From contig NZ_AYJW01000011.1 of the NCBI RefSeq assembly GCF_000497205.1, positions 1 through 64,000 on the forward strand: a stretch of 64,000 nucleotides of DNA, in the 5' to 3' direction. Below are positions 28,842 to 38,254 of the stretch, piece by piece. Each line of letters opens with the position of its first letter. Within the stretch, counting starts at the first letter, position 1. The stretch comes from Saccharopolyspora rectivirgula DSM 43747 (GTDB lineage: Bacteria; Actinomycetota; Actinomycetes; Mycobacteriales; Pseudonocardiaceae). The position numbers and the translations under genes were made by a program. The notes beneath the pieces are model-generated. The model saw only the letters and a program-made list of their open reading frames with translations, ran no database searches and was not told the origin of the DNA.

Positions 28842-29702
28842 GTGCCCATCGCAGTCGTCACGGACTCCACAGCGTACTTGCCCGAAGGCTGGGCGGAGCA
28901 GTTCGCGGTGCGGACTGTGCCGCTGCAGGTGAACGTCGGCGGTGCAGGAGCCGTCGCGGAGAGCGATTTCACCCCGCGCGAGCTCACCCGCGCGCTGGAG
29001 CGCAAGCAGCGGGTCACCACTTCCGGTGCGGCCTCGGAAGAACTGGCGAAGGCGTACCAGGCGGCTCTGGACGACGGGGCTGACGGCGTGGTCGCGGTCC
29101 ACTTGTCCCGGCAGCTCTCGGCCACCTGGGACGCGGCCCGCTTGGCGGCCCGGGAGGTGGATCCGCAGCGGATCCGCGTGGTGGATTCCAGGTCAGCGGC
29201 GATGGGCCTGGGTTTCCCCGTGCTGGCCGCGGCCGATGCCGCTCGTCGTGGTGCCGATCTCGACGAGGTCGAGCACACCGCGATCGCCACCGCGGGGCAG
29301 ACGACCACTCTTTTCTCGGTGCAGACGCTGGAGCACCTGCGCCGGGGCGGGCGCATCGGAACCGCTGCGGCGGTGCTCGGCACGGCGCTGGCGATCAAAC
29401 CGGTGCTGCACGTCCGGGAAGGCCGCATCGAGGTCCTGGAGAAGGTGCGCACCACGAGCCGGGCGATGGACCGGATGCTGCAGGCGGCGCTTCGATCCGC
29501 AGGTACCGGTCGTGCGGCGGTGGCGGTCCACCACCTGGCGGCCGCTGACCGGGCGCAGGAGCTGGCGGACCAACTCCAGGAGCGACTGGGGAATTCGGTG
29601 AGCTGCCAGATCTCCGAAGTGGGGGCGGTGATCGGGGCGCACATCGGCCCGGGCGCGGTCGGTGTGGTGGTGCTGCCCGGAGGTTGGCGGGTCCCGGAAT
29701 GA
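28842..29702 (+). CDS. DegV family fatty-acid-binding protein
   Basis: A 286-residue DegV protein. It opens with IAVVTDSTAYLP, the family's lipid-head-binding motif, and has TSGAASEELAKAY near residue 60, then a VVDSRSAAMGLGF segment. Family members bind a fatty acid; Firmicute homologues (FakB) present it to the kinase FakA. No FakA (DAK-domain) gene is present in the window. The start GTG 28842 has no ribosome-binding site but a -10-like hexamer 6 nt upstream. Confidence 0.95.
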   Translation: MPIAVVTDSTAYLPEGWAEQFAVRTVPLQVNVGGAGAVAESDFTPRELTRALERKQRVTTSGAASEELAKAYQAALDDGADGVVAVHLSRQLSATWDAARLAAREVDPQRIRVVDSRSAAMGLGFPVLAAADAARRGADLDEVEHTAIATAGQTTTLFSVQTLEHLRRGGRIGTAAAVLGTALAIKPVLHVREGRIEVLEKVRTTSRAMDRMLQAALRSAGTGRAAVAVHHLAAADRAQELADQLQERLGNSVSCQISEVGAVIGAHIGPGAVGVVVLPGGWRVPE

Positions 29703-29783
29703 ACCGCTGGGCGGTTTTCCACAGCAGCCGTGGTTGTCCACAGGGGAGCGTTCTGCTGGTGTTCGCCTGACCCGCCGGATTCC

Positions 29784-29796
29784 TAAGGTCGGCGTC
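29784..29796 (+). promoter_or_regulatory. Leaderless-type -10 of comEA
   Basis: TAAGGT (29784-29789) ends 7 nt before the ATG at 29797. Confidence 0.45.
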
Positions 29797-30573
29797 ATGT
29801 CGATCACCAGGAATTTCCGCGCTCGGGACACCGGTGCGGATTCCACCCCGCAACAGCGGTTGGCGGCGCTGGGCCGAGCTGCCGCCAACGACGAAGCGGA
29901 GGAACGGACCAGCCCCGGGTATTCCGCTCCCCCCCCCGAGCAGGAGGACGAGAGCGCGCTCCGGCGGTTCGCCAGCCGCTGGTTGCCCCGGTCGCTGGTC
30001 GGCGCCCGGGTGGATCCCGGTTGGGCCGGCGTGCTGGTGTTCGTAGTGCTGGCAGCAGCTCTCGTCGCGGGAGTGGTGGTCTCGGTCTGGGGTGCGCGCC
30101 CGCGGGTCGAGGACGCACCACCGCAGTTGACACCGCCAGCGGCAGCGCCCACCAGCAGTCCGCCCCAGGAACTGGTCGTCAGCGTGGTGGGGCGGGTGGC
30201 CCGCCCGGGGTTGGTGACCCTCGCCCCGGGGGACCGGGTGGCCGACGCGGTGCGCGCCGCCGGTGGACCGCTGCCGGACACCGATCTGACCCCGCTGAAC
30301 CTGGCCCGGCGGTTGACGGACGGGGAGCAGATCCACGTGGGAATCCCGGCGCCGCCGCAGTCCCCAGAGGGCGGCGGAACGGGGAAGTTGAACGTGAACA
30401 CGGCGACCGCTGAGCAGCTCGAGCAGCTGCCGGGCATCGGGGAAGTGACGGCCGAGCGCATCCTGCAGTGGCGAGCCGAGCACGGTGCTTTTTCCAATGT
30501 GGACCAGCTTCTCGAGGTGGAGGGCATCGGTGAGGCCAAACTCGACCGCCTGCGGGACGAAATCGAGGTATGA
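29797..30573 (+). CDS. comEA: ComEA family DNA-binding membrane protein
   Basis: A 258-residue protein with a cytoplasmic N-terminus of about 70 residues, one membrane helix (about 75-98), a proline-rich stretch, a SLBB domain (about 125-190, VVGRVARPGLVTL) and a C-terminal helix-hairpin-helix DNA-binding domain (about 197-258, VNTATAEQLEQLPGIGEV). In competent bacteria ComEA binds incoming double-stranded DNA outside the membrane. I see no other competence genes beyond comEC, and a physiological role in this lineage is not established. The stop overlaps the comEC start (ATGA). Confidence 0.95.
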   Translation: MSITRNFRARDTGADSTPQQRLAALGRAAANDEAEERTSPGYSAPPPEQEDESALRRFASRWLPRSLVGARVDPGWAGVLVFVVLAAALVAGVVVSVWGARPRVEDAPPQLTPPAAAPTSSPPQELVVSVVGRVARPGLVTLAPGDRVADAVRAAGGPLPDTDLTPLNLARRLTDGEQIHVGIPAPPQSPEGGGTGKLNVNTATAEQLEQLPGIGEVTAERILQWRAEHGAFSNVDQLLEVEGIGEAKLDRLRDEIEV

Positions 30574-32912
30574 CCGGCCCGGTGGAAACGCCTCGACCGC
30601 TGGACCTGCGGCTGGTGCCGGCCGCGCTGGCGGTGTGGGCCGGAACTCTGCTGGTGCTGTACGGCGGTTGGGTCTCCGGCGTGGTGGCTGCGGGTGCCGC
30701 GCTGTTGGCCGCGCTGGCGTGCTGGTGCTGGGGCAGTGGGAGCGGGCTGCGGGGATCCTTGGCGGTGCTCGTGCTGGCCGGGGCCGCCACCGGAGCGGTG
30801 AGCGTCCGAGCCTGCTGGGTGCAGCACCACCCCCTGCGGGAAGCGGCCGAACAGCAGGAGCAGGTGACGATCCGGGTCGAATTGCGGGAGAAACCCCGGC
30901 CGCGGCAGGGCGTGGCGTACGGGGCGCACCGGGCCCAGGAGCGGTCGATCGCCACCGCCACCCTGCGAACGCTCCAGCGCGACGGCAGCCCGCTGCGGGT
31001 GGGCGGGAAGGTCGTGCTGTTCGTCCCCACCAGCTCGTGGCGCCACCTCATCGCCGGCCAGCAGCTCACGGTGACCGGCCGAGCTGTGCCCCCGCGTGCT
31101 GGAGAACTCACCGTGGCGGCGGTCCAAGCGTTCCGGCCACCGAGCGAGGTCACCGAACCACCGGGGTGGCAGCGGGCCGCCGAGGACCTGCGGGAAGGAC
31201 TGCGGCGAGCGGCCGACCGAGTGCTGAGCCCCGCCGCTGCCGGGCTGCTCCCGGGGCTGGTGTTCGGCGACACCACGGCATTGTCGCCGGAAGTGCAGCA
31301 GCAGTTCCTGGACGCCGGGCTCACCCACCTGACATCGGTTTCCGGAGCCAATCTGGCGATCGTCTGCGGCGCGGTGCTGTTCGTGCTGCGGGGCGTGGGA
31401 GCCGGGCCGGTGCTCTCCGCAATGGCCGGTGCCGCGGGCCTGGTCGGTTTCGTCGTCCTCGCCGGACCGGAACCGAGCGTGCTGCGCGCGGCGGTGATGG
31501 GCGGTGTTGCCCTGCTGGCCCTGGCGGTGGGGAGGGAGCGGTCCGCGCTGCCCGCACTGGCGACCAGCGTCATCGGGTTGCTGCTCGTCCGGCCGGAGTT
31601 GGCTTCCCGGTGGGGGTTCGCCCTCTCCGTCGCGGCCACCGCGGGACTCGTCCTGCTGGTTCCGGGGTGGGCGGATGCGCTGAACCGCCGCGGAGTGCCG
31701 CCCGGAGTGGCCGAGGCCCTCGCGGTGCCGGCCGCCGCGCACCTGGCCACCGCACCGCTGGTGGTGTCCTTCTCCGGCGAGCTCAGCCTCGTGGCGGTCG
31801 GGGCGAATCTGCTGGCCAGCCCACTGGTCGCACCGGCCACCGTGCTCGGGGTGCTGGCGACGGCCACCGCGACGGCGCTGCCCCGGTTCGCCGATTTTCT
31901 GGTCTGGCTCACCGCTCCGGAGCTGGAGGCCGTCTTGTTCATCGGGGAGCGCAGCGCGGCAGTGCCCGGGGCCGTCGTGAACTGGCCGTCCGGCCTGCTG
32001 GGCGGGCTGCTGCTGGCCGCCGCCAGCGTCGTGCTGCTCGGCTTCCTGCGGAGTCAGCGGCTGCGCGCTGTCCTGGGGGCTCTCGTGGTGGTGGCCGTGC
32101 TGGTGCTGGTGCCGGTGCGAACGCTGCGCCCGCACTGGCCCGCCACCGACTGGAGCGTGGTGGTCTGCGACGTGGGGCAGGGGGACAGCCTGGTGCTGTC
32201 CACCGGGGTGCCCGGAGAAGCGGTGGTGGTGGACACCGGACCGGCTCCGGACACCACCGCGGACTGCCTGCGCCGCCTCGGCGTGAACAAGATCCCGCTG
32301 GTGATCCTCACCCACTTGCACGCCGACCACACCGGAGGGCTCGCCGGGGTGCTGGCCGGGCGATCAGTGGGAGCGGTGGGGATCGGTCCGCTCCGGAAGC
32401 CCGAATGGGCGTTGGACGAAGTGCTGCAGCGCACGCGTCAGCAGCACGTGCCGGTGATGACGTTGACGGCCGGCCACCGGGCCCGCTGGCCCGGTCTGGA
32501 CATCGAAGTGCTGGGCCCGAGCGGCGCCCTGGCCGCCAGTCGGGACGAGCAGGACGCCAACGACGCTTCCCTCGTCGTGATGGCCACCACCGAGGCGGGG
32601 CGGGTGCTGCTCACCGGCGACATCGAACTGCGCGGCCAGGGCCAGCTGCTGGCCACCGGGGCGGAGTTGCGCGCCGAAGTGCTGAAAGTGCCCCACCACG
32701 GATCCCGGTTCACGTCCCCGCGGTTCTTGCAGGCCGTGCGCCCGCGACTGGCGGTGATCAGCGTCGGCGCCGACAACGACTACGGGCATCCCAGCTCGCA
32801 CGTCATCAACGAGCTCACCGCAGCTGGAACCCGCGTGCTGCGCACCGACGAGCGGGGGGACATCGCCGTGCTCCCCGGGCCCCACGGCTTGCGCTACGCC
32901 CTGTCGCGGTGA
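30570..32912 (+). CDS. comEC: ComEC/Rec2 DNA uptake channel protein
   Basis: A 780-residue polytopic protein. N-terminal membrane helices surround an OB-fold-like region. The central Competence domain (about 205-480) has LTHLTSVSGANLAIV. The C-terminal metallo-beta-lactamase-like domain starts near residue 532 (CDVGQGDSLVL), with metal ligands H582, H584, D586 and H587 (THLHADHTGG) and PHHGSRFTS later on. The full complement of metal ligands suggests an active nuclease domain. It is coupled to comEA, the standard arrangement. Confidence 0.96.
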   Translation: MTGPVETPRPLDLRLVPAALAVWAGTLLVLYGGWVSGVVAAGAALLAALACWCWGSGSGLRGSLAVLVLAGAATGAVSVRACWVQHHPLREAAEQQEQVTIRVELREKPRPRQGVAYGAHRAQERSIATATLRTLQRDGSPLRVGGKVVLFVPTSSWRHLIAGQQLTVTGRAVPPRAGELTVAAVQAFRPPSEVTEPPGWQRAAEDLREGLRRAADRVLSPAAAGLLPGLVFGDTTALSPEVQQQFLDAGLTHLTSVSGANLAIVCGAVLFVLRGVGAGPVLSAMAGAAGLVGFVVLAGPEPSVLRAAVMGGVALLALAVGRERSALPALATSVIGLLLVRPELASRWGFALSVAATAGLVLLVPGWADALNRRGVPPGVAEALAVPAAAHLATAPLVVSFSGELSLVAVGANLLASPLVAPATVLGVLATATATALPRFADFLVWLTAPELEAVLFIGERSAAVPGAVVNWPSGLLGGLLLAAASVVLLGFLRSQRLRAVLGALVVVAVLVLVPVRTLRPHWPATDWSVVVCDVGQGDSLVLSTGVPGEAVVVDTGPAPDTTADCLRRLGVNKIPLVILTHLHADHTGGLAGVLAGRSVGAVGIGPLRKPEWALDEVLQRTRQQHVPVMTLTAGHRARWPGLDIEVLGPSGALAASRDEQDANDASLVVMATTEAGRVLLTGDIELRGQGQLLATGAELRAEVLKVPHHGSRFTSPRFLQAVRPRLAVISVGADNDYGHPSSHVINELTAAGTRVLRTDERGDIAVLPGPHGLRYALSR

Positions 32913-32946
32913 CAACTGGCCACCGGGACAGGGCGCAGCGGCTCCG

Positions 32947-34218
32947 TCACTCCAGGCCCAGGGCGGCGTTGACGGCTTCGGTGCTGGGGGCCACCGTGGC
33001 CTTCGGGCCGACCTTCTCCTGCACCGCGTCCAGGGTCTTCAAGCCGTCGCCGGTGATCAGCAGGACCGTCTCGGCGTCCGGGTCGATCTTGCCGTTCTCG
33101 ATGAGCTTCTTGGCGGTCGCCACGGTCACGCCGCCCGCGGTCTCGGCGAAGATGCCCTCGGTGCGGGCGAGCAGCCGGATGCCTTCCACGACCTCTTCGT
33201 CGGTGACGTCCTCGATCGCCCCGTTGGTCTTGCGGACGACGTCCAGCACGTAGGGGCCGTCAGCGGGAGCGCCGATGGCCAGCGAGCGGGCGATCGTGTC
33301 CGGACGCACCGGCTGGACGACGTCGTGGCCGTTCTTGAACGCCGTGGAAACCGGGGCGCAGCCGGAGGCCTGGGCGCCGAAGATCCGAACCGGGCTCGGC
33401 TCGACCAAGCCGACCTGACCGAGTTCGTTGAATCCTTTGTAGACCTTGGTCAGCTGGGAGCCGGAAGCGATCGGCACGACGATCTGCTCGGGGATGCGCC
33501 AGCCGAGCTGTTCTGCGACCTCGAAAGCCAGGGTCTTGGAGCCCTCGGAGTAGTAGGGGCGGACGTTGACGTTGACGAACGCCCAGTCGGAGTGCTCGGC
33601 GGCCAGCTCGGTGGCAAGCCGGTTGACGTCGTCGTAGTTGCCGTCGACCGCCAGCAGCGAGCCGTCGTAGACCGCGCTCATCAGGATCTTGGCCCGCTCG
33701 AGGGTCTTCGGCACCAGCACCACCGAGTCCCAGCCGGCGCGAGCCGCTGCGGCGGCCACCGCGTTGGCGAGGTTGCCGGTGGACGGGCAGGCCAGCACCT
33801 TGAAGCCGAACTCCCGGGCGGCGGCGAGCGCTACCGCGACCACCCGGTCCTTGAAGGAGTGGGTCGGGTTGCCGGTGTCGTCCTTGATCCAGATCCGCTT
33901 GACCCCCAGCGCTTTGGCGAGGTTGTCCGCGCGGACCAGCCTGGTACACCCCGGTTCGGTGTTCGGGTATTCCTCCACATTGGAAGGAACGGGGAGCAGT
34001 TTCTTGTAGCGCCAGATGGAACGTGGCCCAGATTCGATGTCCTCGCGGCGCACTCGGCCGAAGTCGTAGGCGACCTCCAGCGGGGAGAAGTCCTCCATGG
34101 AGACGAATTCCGGAGCGAGTGGCTGGCGGTGCCCCTCTTCCTTGGACACCAGCTCAACAGCCGGACCGAGGTCCAGACCTTTGCTGTTGGCGGCCTGAGT
34201 TCGCGCAGCGATAGTCAT
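32947..34218 (-). CDS. thrC: Threonine synthase
   Basis: A 423-residue PLP enzyme that converts O-phosphohomoserine to threonine. The PLP lysine lies in NPTHSFKDRVVAVA near residue 120, and the phosphate-binding glycine loop is in PSTGNLANAVAA near 145. ATG 34218 follows GGAAGGGACC. This is an orphan thrC: hom and thrB are not adjacent. It converges with comEC (34 bp between stops) and is divergent from holA, so it interrupts the comEC-holA order seen in mycobacteria. Confidence 0.95.
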   Translation of the reverse strand: MTIAARTQAANSKGLDLGPAVELVSKEEGHRQPLAPEFVSMEDFSPLEVAYDFGRVRREDIESGPRSIWRYKKLLPVPSNVEEYPNTEPGCTRLVRADNLAKALGVKRIWIKDDTGNPTHSFKDRVVAVALAAAREFGFKVLACPSTGNLANAVAAAAARAGWDSVVLVPKTLERAKILMSAVYDGSLLAVDGNYDDVNRLATELAAEHSDWAFVNVNVRPYYSEGSKTLAFEVAEQLGWRIPEQIVVPIASGSQLTKVYKGFNELGQVGLVEPSPVRIFGAQASGCAPVSTAFKNGHDVVQPVRPDTIARSLAIGAPADGPYVLDVVRKTNGAIEDVTDEEVVEGIRLLARTEGIFAETAGGVTVATAKKLIENGKIDPDAETVLLITGDGLKTLDAVQEKVGPKATVAPSTEAVNAALGLE

Positions 34219-34458
34219 CGCGAGGTCCCTTCCTCATCTGTCCCGTAGTGGGTCGGAATTGGCACCTTTTTCGTCGACGGCCTCGCGGGAAGAATCACGA
34301 ATTTGTCGACGACGGTTGCCGGGGCTTCACTGGGCCGGTCCCTCTGCCCCTCTGGATGAGCTATTCAATTGTGGCCGCCACGCTAGCCCCTCGTTCGGGA
34401 TGTGGCTAGCTGGCAATCCAGATGCCGAGACGACAGTGACGCGTGCGACTATGCTGCT

Positions 34459-35442
34459 ATGAGTTCTCCCTCGGTGGTCGCCGAGCCGTTGCACCTCGTG
34501 CTGGGTGAAGAAGAACTGCTGGTAGAGCGCGGAGTTCGCGCTGCGGTCAATGCTGCGCGAGCAGCAGATCCCAACACGGAGTACCGCCGAGTTCGCGTGA
34601 GTGAACTCACGGCGCCCGAACTCGACGAATTGCTCAGCCCTTCGCTGTTCTCCGACAGCCGGGTGGTCGTGGTGGACGCCGCCCAAGAAGCGGGCAAGGA
34701 CATCGCCGAAGCGCTCCTGGGGCACGCCCGGAACCCAGCGGACGGTGTCGTTCTGGTGATCGCGCACAGCGGCGGCGGTCGCGGAAAGCACGCCAAGGAA
34801 TTGCCGAACGCGTTGCGCAAAATCGGCGCCCGCGTGACCGAATGCCGCAAGATCACCAAGCCGGCGGAGCGGGAAGCCTTCGTCCGCGACGAAGTGAAGC
34901 GGGCCGGGGGGAAGATCGACGCCGGCGGGGTGGCGGCGCTGATCGAAGCGGTCGGCACCGACCTCCGAGAGCTCTCCTCCGCAGCCAGCCAGCTCGTGGC
35001 GGACACCGGCGGGCGGATCGACGAAACAGCTGTTCGCCGCTACCACCGCGGCCGAGCTGAAGTCACCGGCTTCGCGGTCGCGGAGAAGGCAGTGACCGGT
35101 GACCGTGCCGGGGCGCTGGAAGCGCTGCGCTGGGCGATGCAGCTCGGGGTGCCGCACGTGCTGATCGCGGACGCGCTGGCGGATGCGGTGCGCACGATCG
35201 GCCGGGTCTCCGCAGCCGGCCGCAACGACCCCTTCGGGCTGGCCGGCGAGCTGGGCATGCCGGCCTGGAAGGTGAAGAAAGCGCTCTCCCAGTCCCGCGG
35301 CTGGAACAGCAGCAGCATCGCCACGGCGCTGCAAGTCGTGGCCGAGGTCAACGCCGCCGTCAAAGGACAGGCAGCGGACGCGGGCTTCGCCCTGGAACGG
35401 GCTGTCGTCGAACTCGCCCGGCTGCGCCGCGCACGTCCGTAG
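34459..35442 (+). CDS. holA: DNA polymerase III subunit delta
   Basis: A 327-residue clamp-loader subunit that opens the beta clamp. The N-terminal segment HLVLGEEELLVERGV begins near residue 10. The middle (VVVVDAAQEAGKD) is AAA+-like without a functional P-loop, as usual for delta. The C-terminal helical collar contains FGLAGELGMPAWKVKKALSQSRGW. The ATG at 34459 gives an N-terminus like that of relatives; GTG 34474 is possible. TATGCT ends only 3 nt upstream, too close for a clean leaderless start at 34459. Confidence 0.93.
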   Translation: MSSPSVVAEPLHLVLGEEELLVERGVRAAVNAARAADPNTEYRRVRVSELTAPELDELLSPSLFSDSRVVVVDAAQEAGKDIAEALLGHARNPADGVVLVIAHSGGGRGKHAKELPNALRKIGARVTECRKITKPAEREAFVRDEVKRAGGKIDAGGVAALIEAVGTDLRELSSAASQLVADTGGRIDETAVRRYHRGRAEVTGFAVAEKAVTGDRAGALEALRWAMQLGVPHVLIADALADAVRTIGRVSAAGRNDPFGLAGELGMPAWKVKKALSQSRGWNSSSIATALQVVAEVNAAVKGQAADAGFALERAVVELARLRRARP

Positions 35443-35462
35443 GAGGAGCCCCGGAGCGGCAA

Positions 35463-35496
35463 AAACCCCTTCCCGGCCAGGCCGTGGAAGGGGTTT
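35463..35496. terminator. Bidirectional terminator between holA and rpsT
   Basis: A perfect 11-bp stem (AAACCCCTTCC / GGAAGGGGTTT, 35463-35473 and 35486-35496) with GGCC-A-GGCC in the loop. The A-run on one side and T-run on the other let it serve the two convergent genes. Confidence 0.85.
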
Positions 35497-35514
35497 CGCA
35501 GTTCAGGACGGCGA

Positions 35515-35775
35515 TCAGAGGTTGTTGACCAGCTTGGCGAGCGCCGACTTCTTGTTGGCCGCCTGGTTCTTGTGGATCACGCCCTTGCTGGCGGCCTTGT
35601 CCAGCGCGCGGGCGGCAGCGCGCTGCAGCTCGATGGCCTTGTCCTTGTCACCGGCGGCAGCGGCTTCGCGCACCTTGCGGATAGCGGTCTTCACCGAAGA
35701 CTTGACCGCCTTGTTGCGCAACCGGTTCCGCTCGTTGGTCCTGATGCGCTTGATCTGGGACTTGATGTTGGCCAC
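35515..35775 (-). CDS. rpsT: 30S ribosomal protein S20
   Basis: An 86-residue small-subunit protein binding 16S rRNA. It begins [21 protein letters not shown] and ends in [22 protein letters not shown] (only part quoted as signature: [15 protein letters not shown]). The GTG at 35775 replaces a longer in-frame ATG at 35817, because S20 proteins start at MANIKSQ. The gene stands alone, converging with holA as in mycobacteria. Confidence 0.98.
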   Translation of the reverse strand: MANIKSQIKRIRTNERNRLRNKAVKSSVKTAIRKVREAAAAGDKDKAIELQRAAARALDKAASKGVIHKNQAANKKSALAKLVNNL

Positions 35776-35970
35776 TGCCCACGCCTCTCTTCGTCGTCGG
35801 AACGGATCGCGCCGCACTTTCGTGGCACTGCGCGTGCAGCGCAGTCTTCCTCCCCTGCGGAATGCCGCACGGCGCGAGGAAACATGTTAACAGCGGGTGG
35901 TCGCCAGCTGCGGAGACGGGCCGGGGAGCGAACCCGCTCACATTCGCCCTCCCCGAGGAGCTTCCCGCCG

Positions 35971-35984
35971 TAAGGTCCCAGCCC
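35971..35984 (+). promoter_or_regulatory. Leaderless-type -10 of the TauE gene
   Basis: TAAGGT (35971-35976) ends 8 nt before the GTG start at 35985. Confidence 0.45.
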
Positions 35985-36791
35985 GTGCTCGAGCCGTTGG
36001 ACTGGCCCGGTTTCGCCGATGTGTCGCTGGGCGGCCTGCTGCTGTTGTGCGCGGCCGCGTTCGCCGCCGGCACGATCGACGCGATCGTCGGAGGTGGCGG
36101 TTTGCTCCAGCTGCCGGCGCTGCTGCTGATCATGCCAGGGGGAGGAGCGATCTGCTCGCTGGCCACCAACAAGCTCGCTTCGATCGCGGGCACCACCGCG
36201 GCCTCCGCCGCCTACGCGCGCCGCGGCGCCATCGACTGGCGGAGCACGCTGCCGATGGCCTTCCTGGCGCTGCTCGGATCCGTGGGAGGGGCGGTGTTCG
36301 CCGACGCGCTGCCCTCGGAAGCGCTCAACGCGGTCGTCCTGGTCGCGATCGCCGCGGTGGGGGTCTACACCTGGCGCCGGCCGCAGCTGGGTGTGCGACC
36401 GCGGCCGCGGTTCAGCGGTGCTGCGCAGCTCGCGGTGCTGCTGGCCGGTGGTGCGCTGATCGGGTTCTGGGACGGCATCGCCGGCCCGGGAACCGGCTCC
36501 TTCCTGGTCTTCCTGCTGGTCGGCCTGGGTGGACTGGCGTTCGTGAACGCCTCGGCCACCGCGAAGGTGGTCAACGCCGCCACCAACCTCGGAGCACTGC
36601 TGTTCTTCGTGCCCGCCGGCAAAGTCCTGTGGGGGTTGGGACTGGTCATGGCGGTGGCCAACATGTCGGGGAGCGTGCTGGGGACGGCGGTGGCCACCAG
36701 CCGCGGCTCCGGGTTCATCCGGCGGGTGTTCCTGACCGTCGTGGTGGGGATGTTGATCAGCCTGGGCTGGAAGTTCGCGGCCAGCGTCTGA
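35985..36791 (+). CDS. TauE/SafE (TSUP) family transporter
   Basis: A 268-residue inner membrane protein with about eight hydrophobic helices and the two-fold repeat of the sulfite exporter family. The first repeat has FAAGTIDAIVGGGGLLQLPALL near residue 22, and the second FWDGIAGPGTGSF near residue 160. Members move sulfite, sulfoacetate, thiosulfate or other anions; the substrate cannot be told here. The sulfur-assimilation genes are 27 kb away, so context does not help. Confidence 0.9.
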   Translation: MLEPLDWPGFADVSLGGLLLLCAAAFAAGTIDAIVGGGGLLQLPALLLIMPGGGAICSLATNKLASIAGTTAASAAYARRGAIDWRSTLPMAFLALLGSVGGAVFADALPSEALNAVVLVAIAAVGVYTWRRPQLGVRPRPRFSGAAQLAVLLAGGALIGFWDGIAGPGTGSFLVFLLVGLGGLAFVNASATAKVVNAATNLGALLFFVPAGKVLWGLGLVMAVANMSGSVLGTAVATSRGSGFIRRVFLTVVVGMLISLGWKFAASV

Positions 36792-36856
36792 GTTGTTGCG
36801 CGCCCGCGGTGTTCGCCCGACGCTGGGATTCGGAACGAATCTGGGGGGAGACTGGT

Positions 36857-37786
36857 ATGACCAGCACTTCGGGCAAGACACCAGCTCAGCCGGTTCTCGC
36901 CGGCAAACGTCCACGTCGCGAAGTCGTTCTGGTAGCTGTTTTCATCACCGCGCCGATGCTGGCGCTGCTGTGCGCCGTGCCGTTCGCCTGGGGGTGGGGG
37001 CTCGGCTGGACGGACATCGCGTTGGGCGTGGTGTTCTACTGCATCAGCGGACTGGGGATCTCGGTCGGCTACCACCGCTACTTCACCCACGGGTCGTTCA
37101 AGGCCAGAACACCGCTGCGCGTGCTGCTCGCGGTGGCCGGCAGCCTCGCGATGCAAGGACCGGTGATCCGGTGGGTGTCCGACCACCGGCGCCACCACGC
37201 CTACGCGGACAAGGAAGGCGACCCGCACTCGCCGTGGCTGTACGGCACGAACGCGATCGCGCTGGTGCGGGGCTTCTGGCACGCCCACATGGGGTGGTTG
37301 TTCAGCCGGGACATGACCAACAGCCGGCGTTTCGCCCCGGACCTCCTCGCCGATCGACTGATCACCGCGGTGGACCGGCTGTTCCCGCTGTGGACCGCGG
37401 CCACGCTGCTGCTACCAGCCCTGCTGGGCGGCCTGCTCACCTGGTCCTGGCAGGGAGCTGTCACCGGGCTGTTCTGGGCGGGACTGGTGCGGGTCGGGAT
37501 GCTGCACCACGTGACCTGGTCGGTCAACTCGATCTGCCACATGGTCGGCAGCCGCCCCTTCCGAGCTCGCGACCGCTCGGCGAACTTCTGGCCGCTGGCG
37601 CTCCTCTCGTTCGGGGAGTCCTGGCACAACTCCCACCACGCCGATCCGACCTGCGCGCGGCACGGTGTTCGGCGCGGACAGCTCGACATCTCCGCTCGGG
37701 TGATCTGGCTGCTGGAGAAACTGGGCTGGGCCTACCAGGTCCGCTGGCCCACCCCGCGCCGCCTGGCCCGGCTCGCGCGCGACTGA
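36857..37786 (+). CDS. Acyl-CoA / fatty acid desaturase
   Basis: A 309-residue membrane-bound di-iron desaturase, probably delta-9. The three histidine boxes are HRYFTH (about 73), HRRHH (about 110) and HNSHH (about 257). Two pairs of hydrophobic helices lie between them. ATG 36857 follows a GGGGGGAG ribosome-binding site. Product chains would adjust membrane fluidity. No adjacent ferredoxin or reductase gene is seen. Confidence 0.95.
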   Translation: MTSTSGKTPAQPVLAGKRPRREVVLVAVFITAPMLALLCAVPFAWGWGLGWTDIALGVVFYCISGLGISVGYHRYFTHGSFKARTPLRVLLAVAGSLAMQGPVIRWVSDHRRHHAYADKEGDPHSPWLYGTNAIALVRGFWHAHMGWLFSRDMTNSRRFAPDLLADRLITAVDRLFPLWTAATLLLPALLGGLLTWSWQGAVTGLFWAGLVRVGMLHHVTWSVNSICHMVGSRPFRARDRSANFWPLALLSFGESWHNSHHADPTCARHGVRRGQLDISARVIWLLEKLGWAYQVRWPTPRRLARLARD

Positions 37787-37848
37787 CGGTCTCCGGTGCC
37801 CCCGCGCCGGCCGGCGTTGCGCTCACCCCGCCGCGCACGAGCAGCGGG

Positions 37849-37861
37849 TAGAAACGGGGGC
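37849..37861 (+). promoter_or_regulatory. Leaderless-type -10 of the VOC gene
   Basis: TAGAAA (37849-37854) ends 7 nt before the ATG. The last base departs from the TANNNT consensus. Confidence 0.35.
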
Positions 37862-38254
37862 ATGGAGATCCTCAGCAGCCGTCTGATCCTGCGGCCGCGG
37901 CACCGGGAGCGGTCCCTGCGCTTCTACCGGGACGTGCTGGGCCTGGCCATCGCCCGGGAGTTCCCCGGCGGCACCGTCTTCTTCCTCGGCCAGGGCTATT
38001 TGGAGCTCTCCGGTGAAGGGGAGACCGGACCCAGCCCCGACCAGGTGCTGTGGCTGCAAGTGCGGGATCTGCAACGCGAGTTCACCCGGCTGCGGGACCT
38101 CGGAGTCACCGTGCTGGCCGAGCCGGCCCGCCAACCGTGGGGGCTGGACGAGGCCTGGATCGCCGACCCGGACGGGATGCGGATCGTCCTGGTGGAGGTT
38201 CCCGCCGATCACCCGCTGCGCGTGGACGTCCGCCACCACCAGCCCGGCGACTGA
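37862..38254 (+). CDS. VOC (glyoxalase/bleomycin resistance) superfamily protein
   Basis: A 130-residue protein with two beta-alpha-beta3 units. Unit one is around SLRFYRDVLGLAIAREF, and unit two ends in WIADPDGMRIVLVEVP, the usual DPDGN-like turn. In the first strand the usual metal-binding His is replaced (RLILRPRH), so metal use is uncertain. Possible roles are a resistance-type binding protein or small-molecule isomerase; nothing in the context decides. Start ATG 37862 is supported by a -10-like hexamer 7 nt upstream. Confidence 0.85.
   Translation: MEILSSRLILRPRHRERSLRFYRDVLGLAIAREFPGGTVFFLGQGYLELSGEGETGPSPDQVLWLQVRDLQREFTRLRDLGVTVLAEPARQPWGLDEAWIADPDGMRIVLVEVPADHPLRVDVRHHQPGD

Noticed and set aside
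29193-32330. A 1045-codon open frame on the minus strand opposite comEA-comEC
   Set aside because: Same GC artefact. The plus-strand genes are clearly identified, and the minus frame has no start region or motifs.
34450-34458. A leaderless promoter (TATGCT) at holA
   Set aside because: The gap to the ATG is only 3 nt. It would fit GTG 34474 or a short leader, so it was not counted with the other fourteen.
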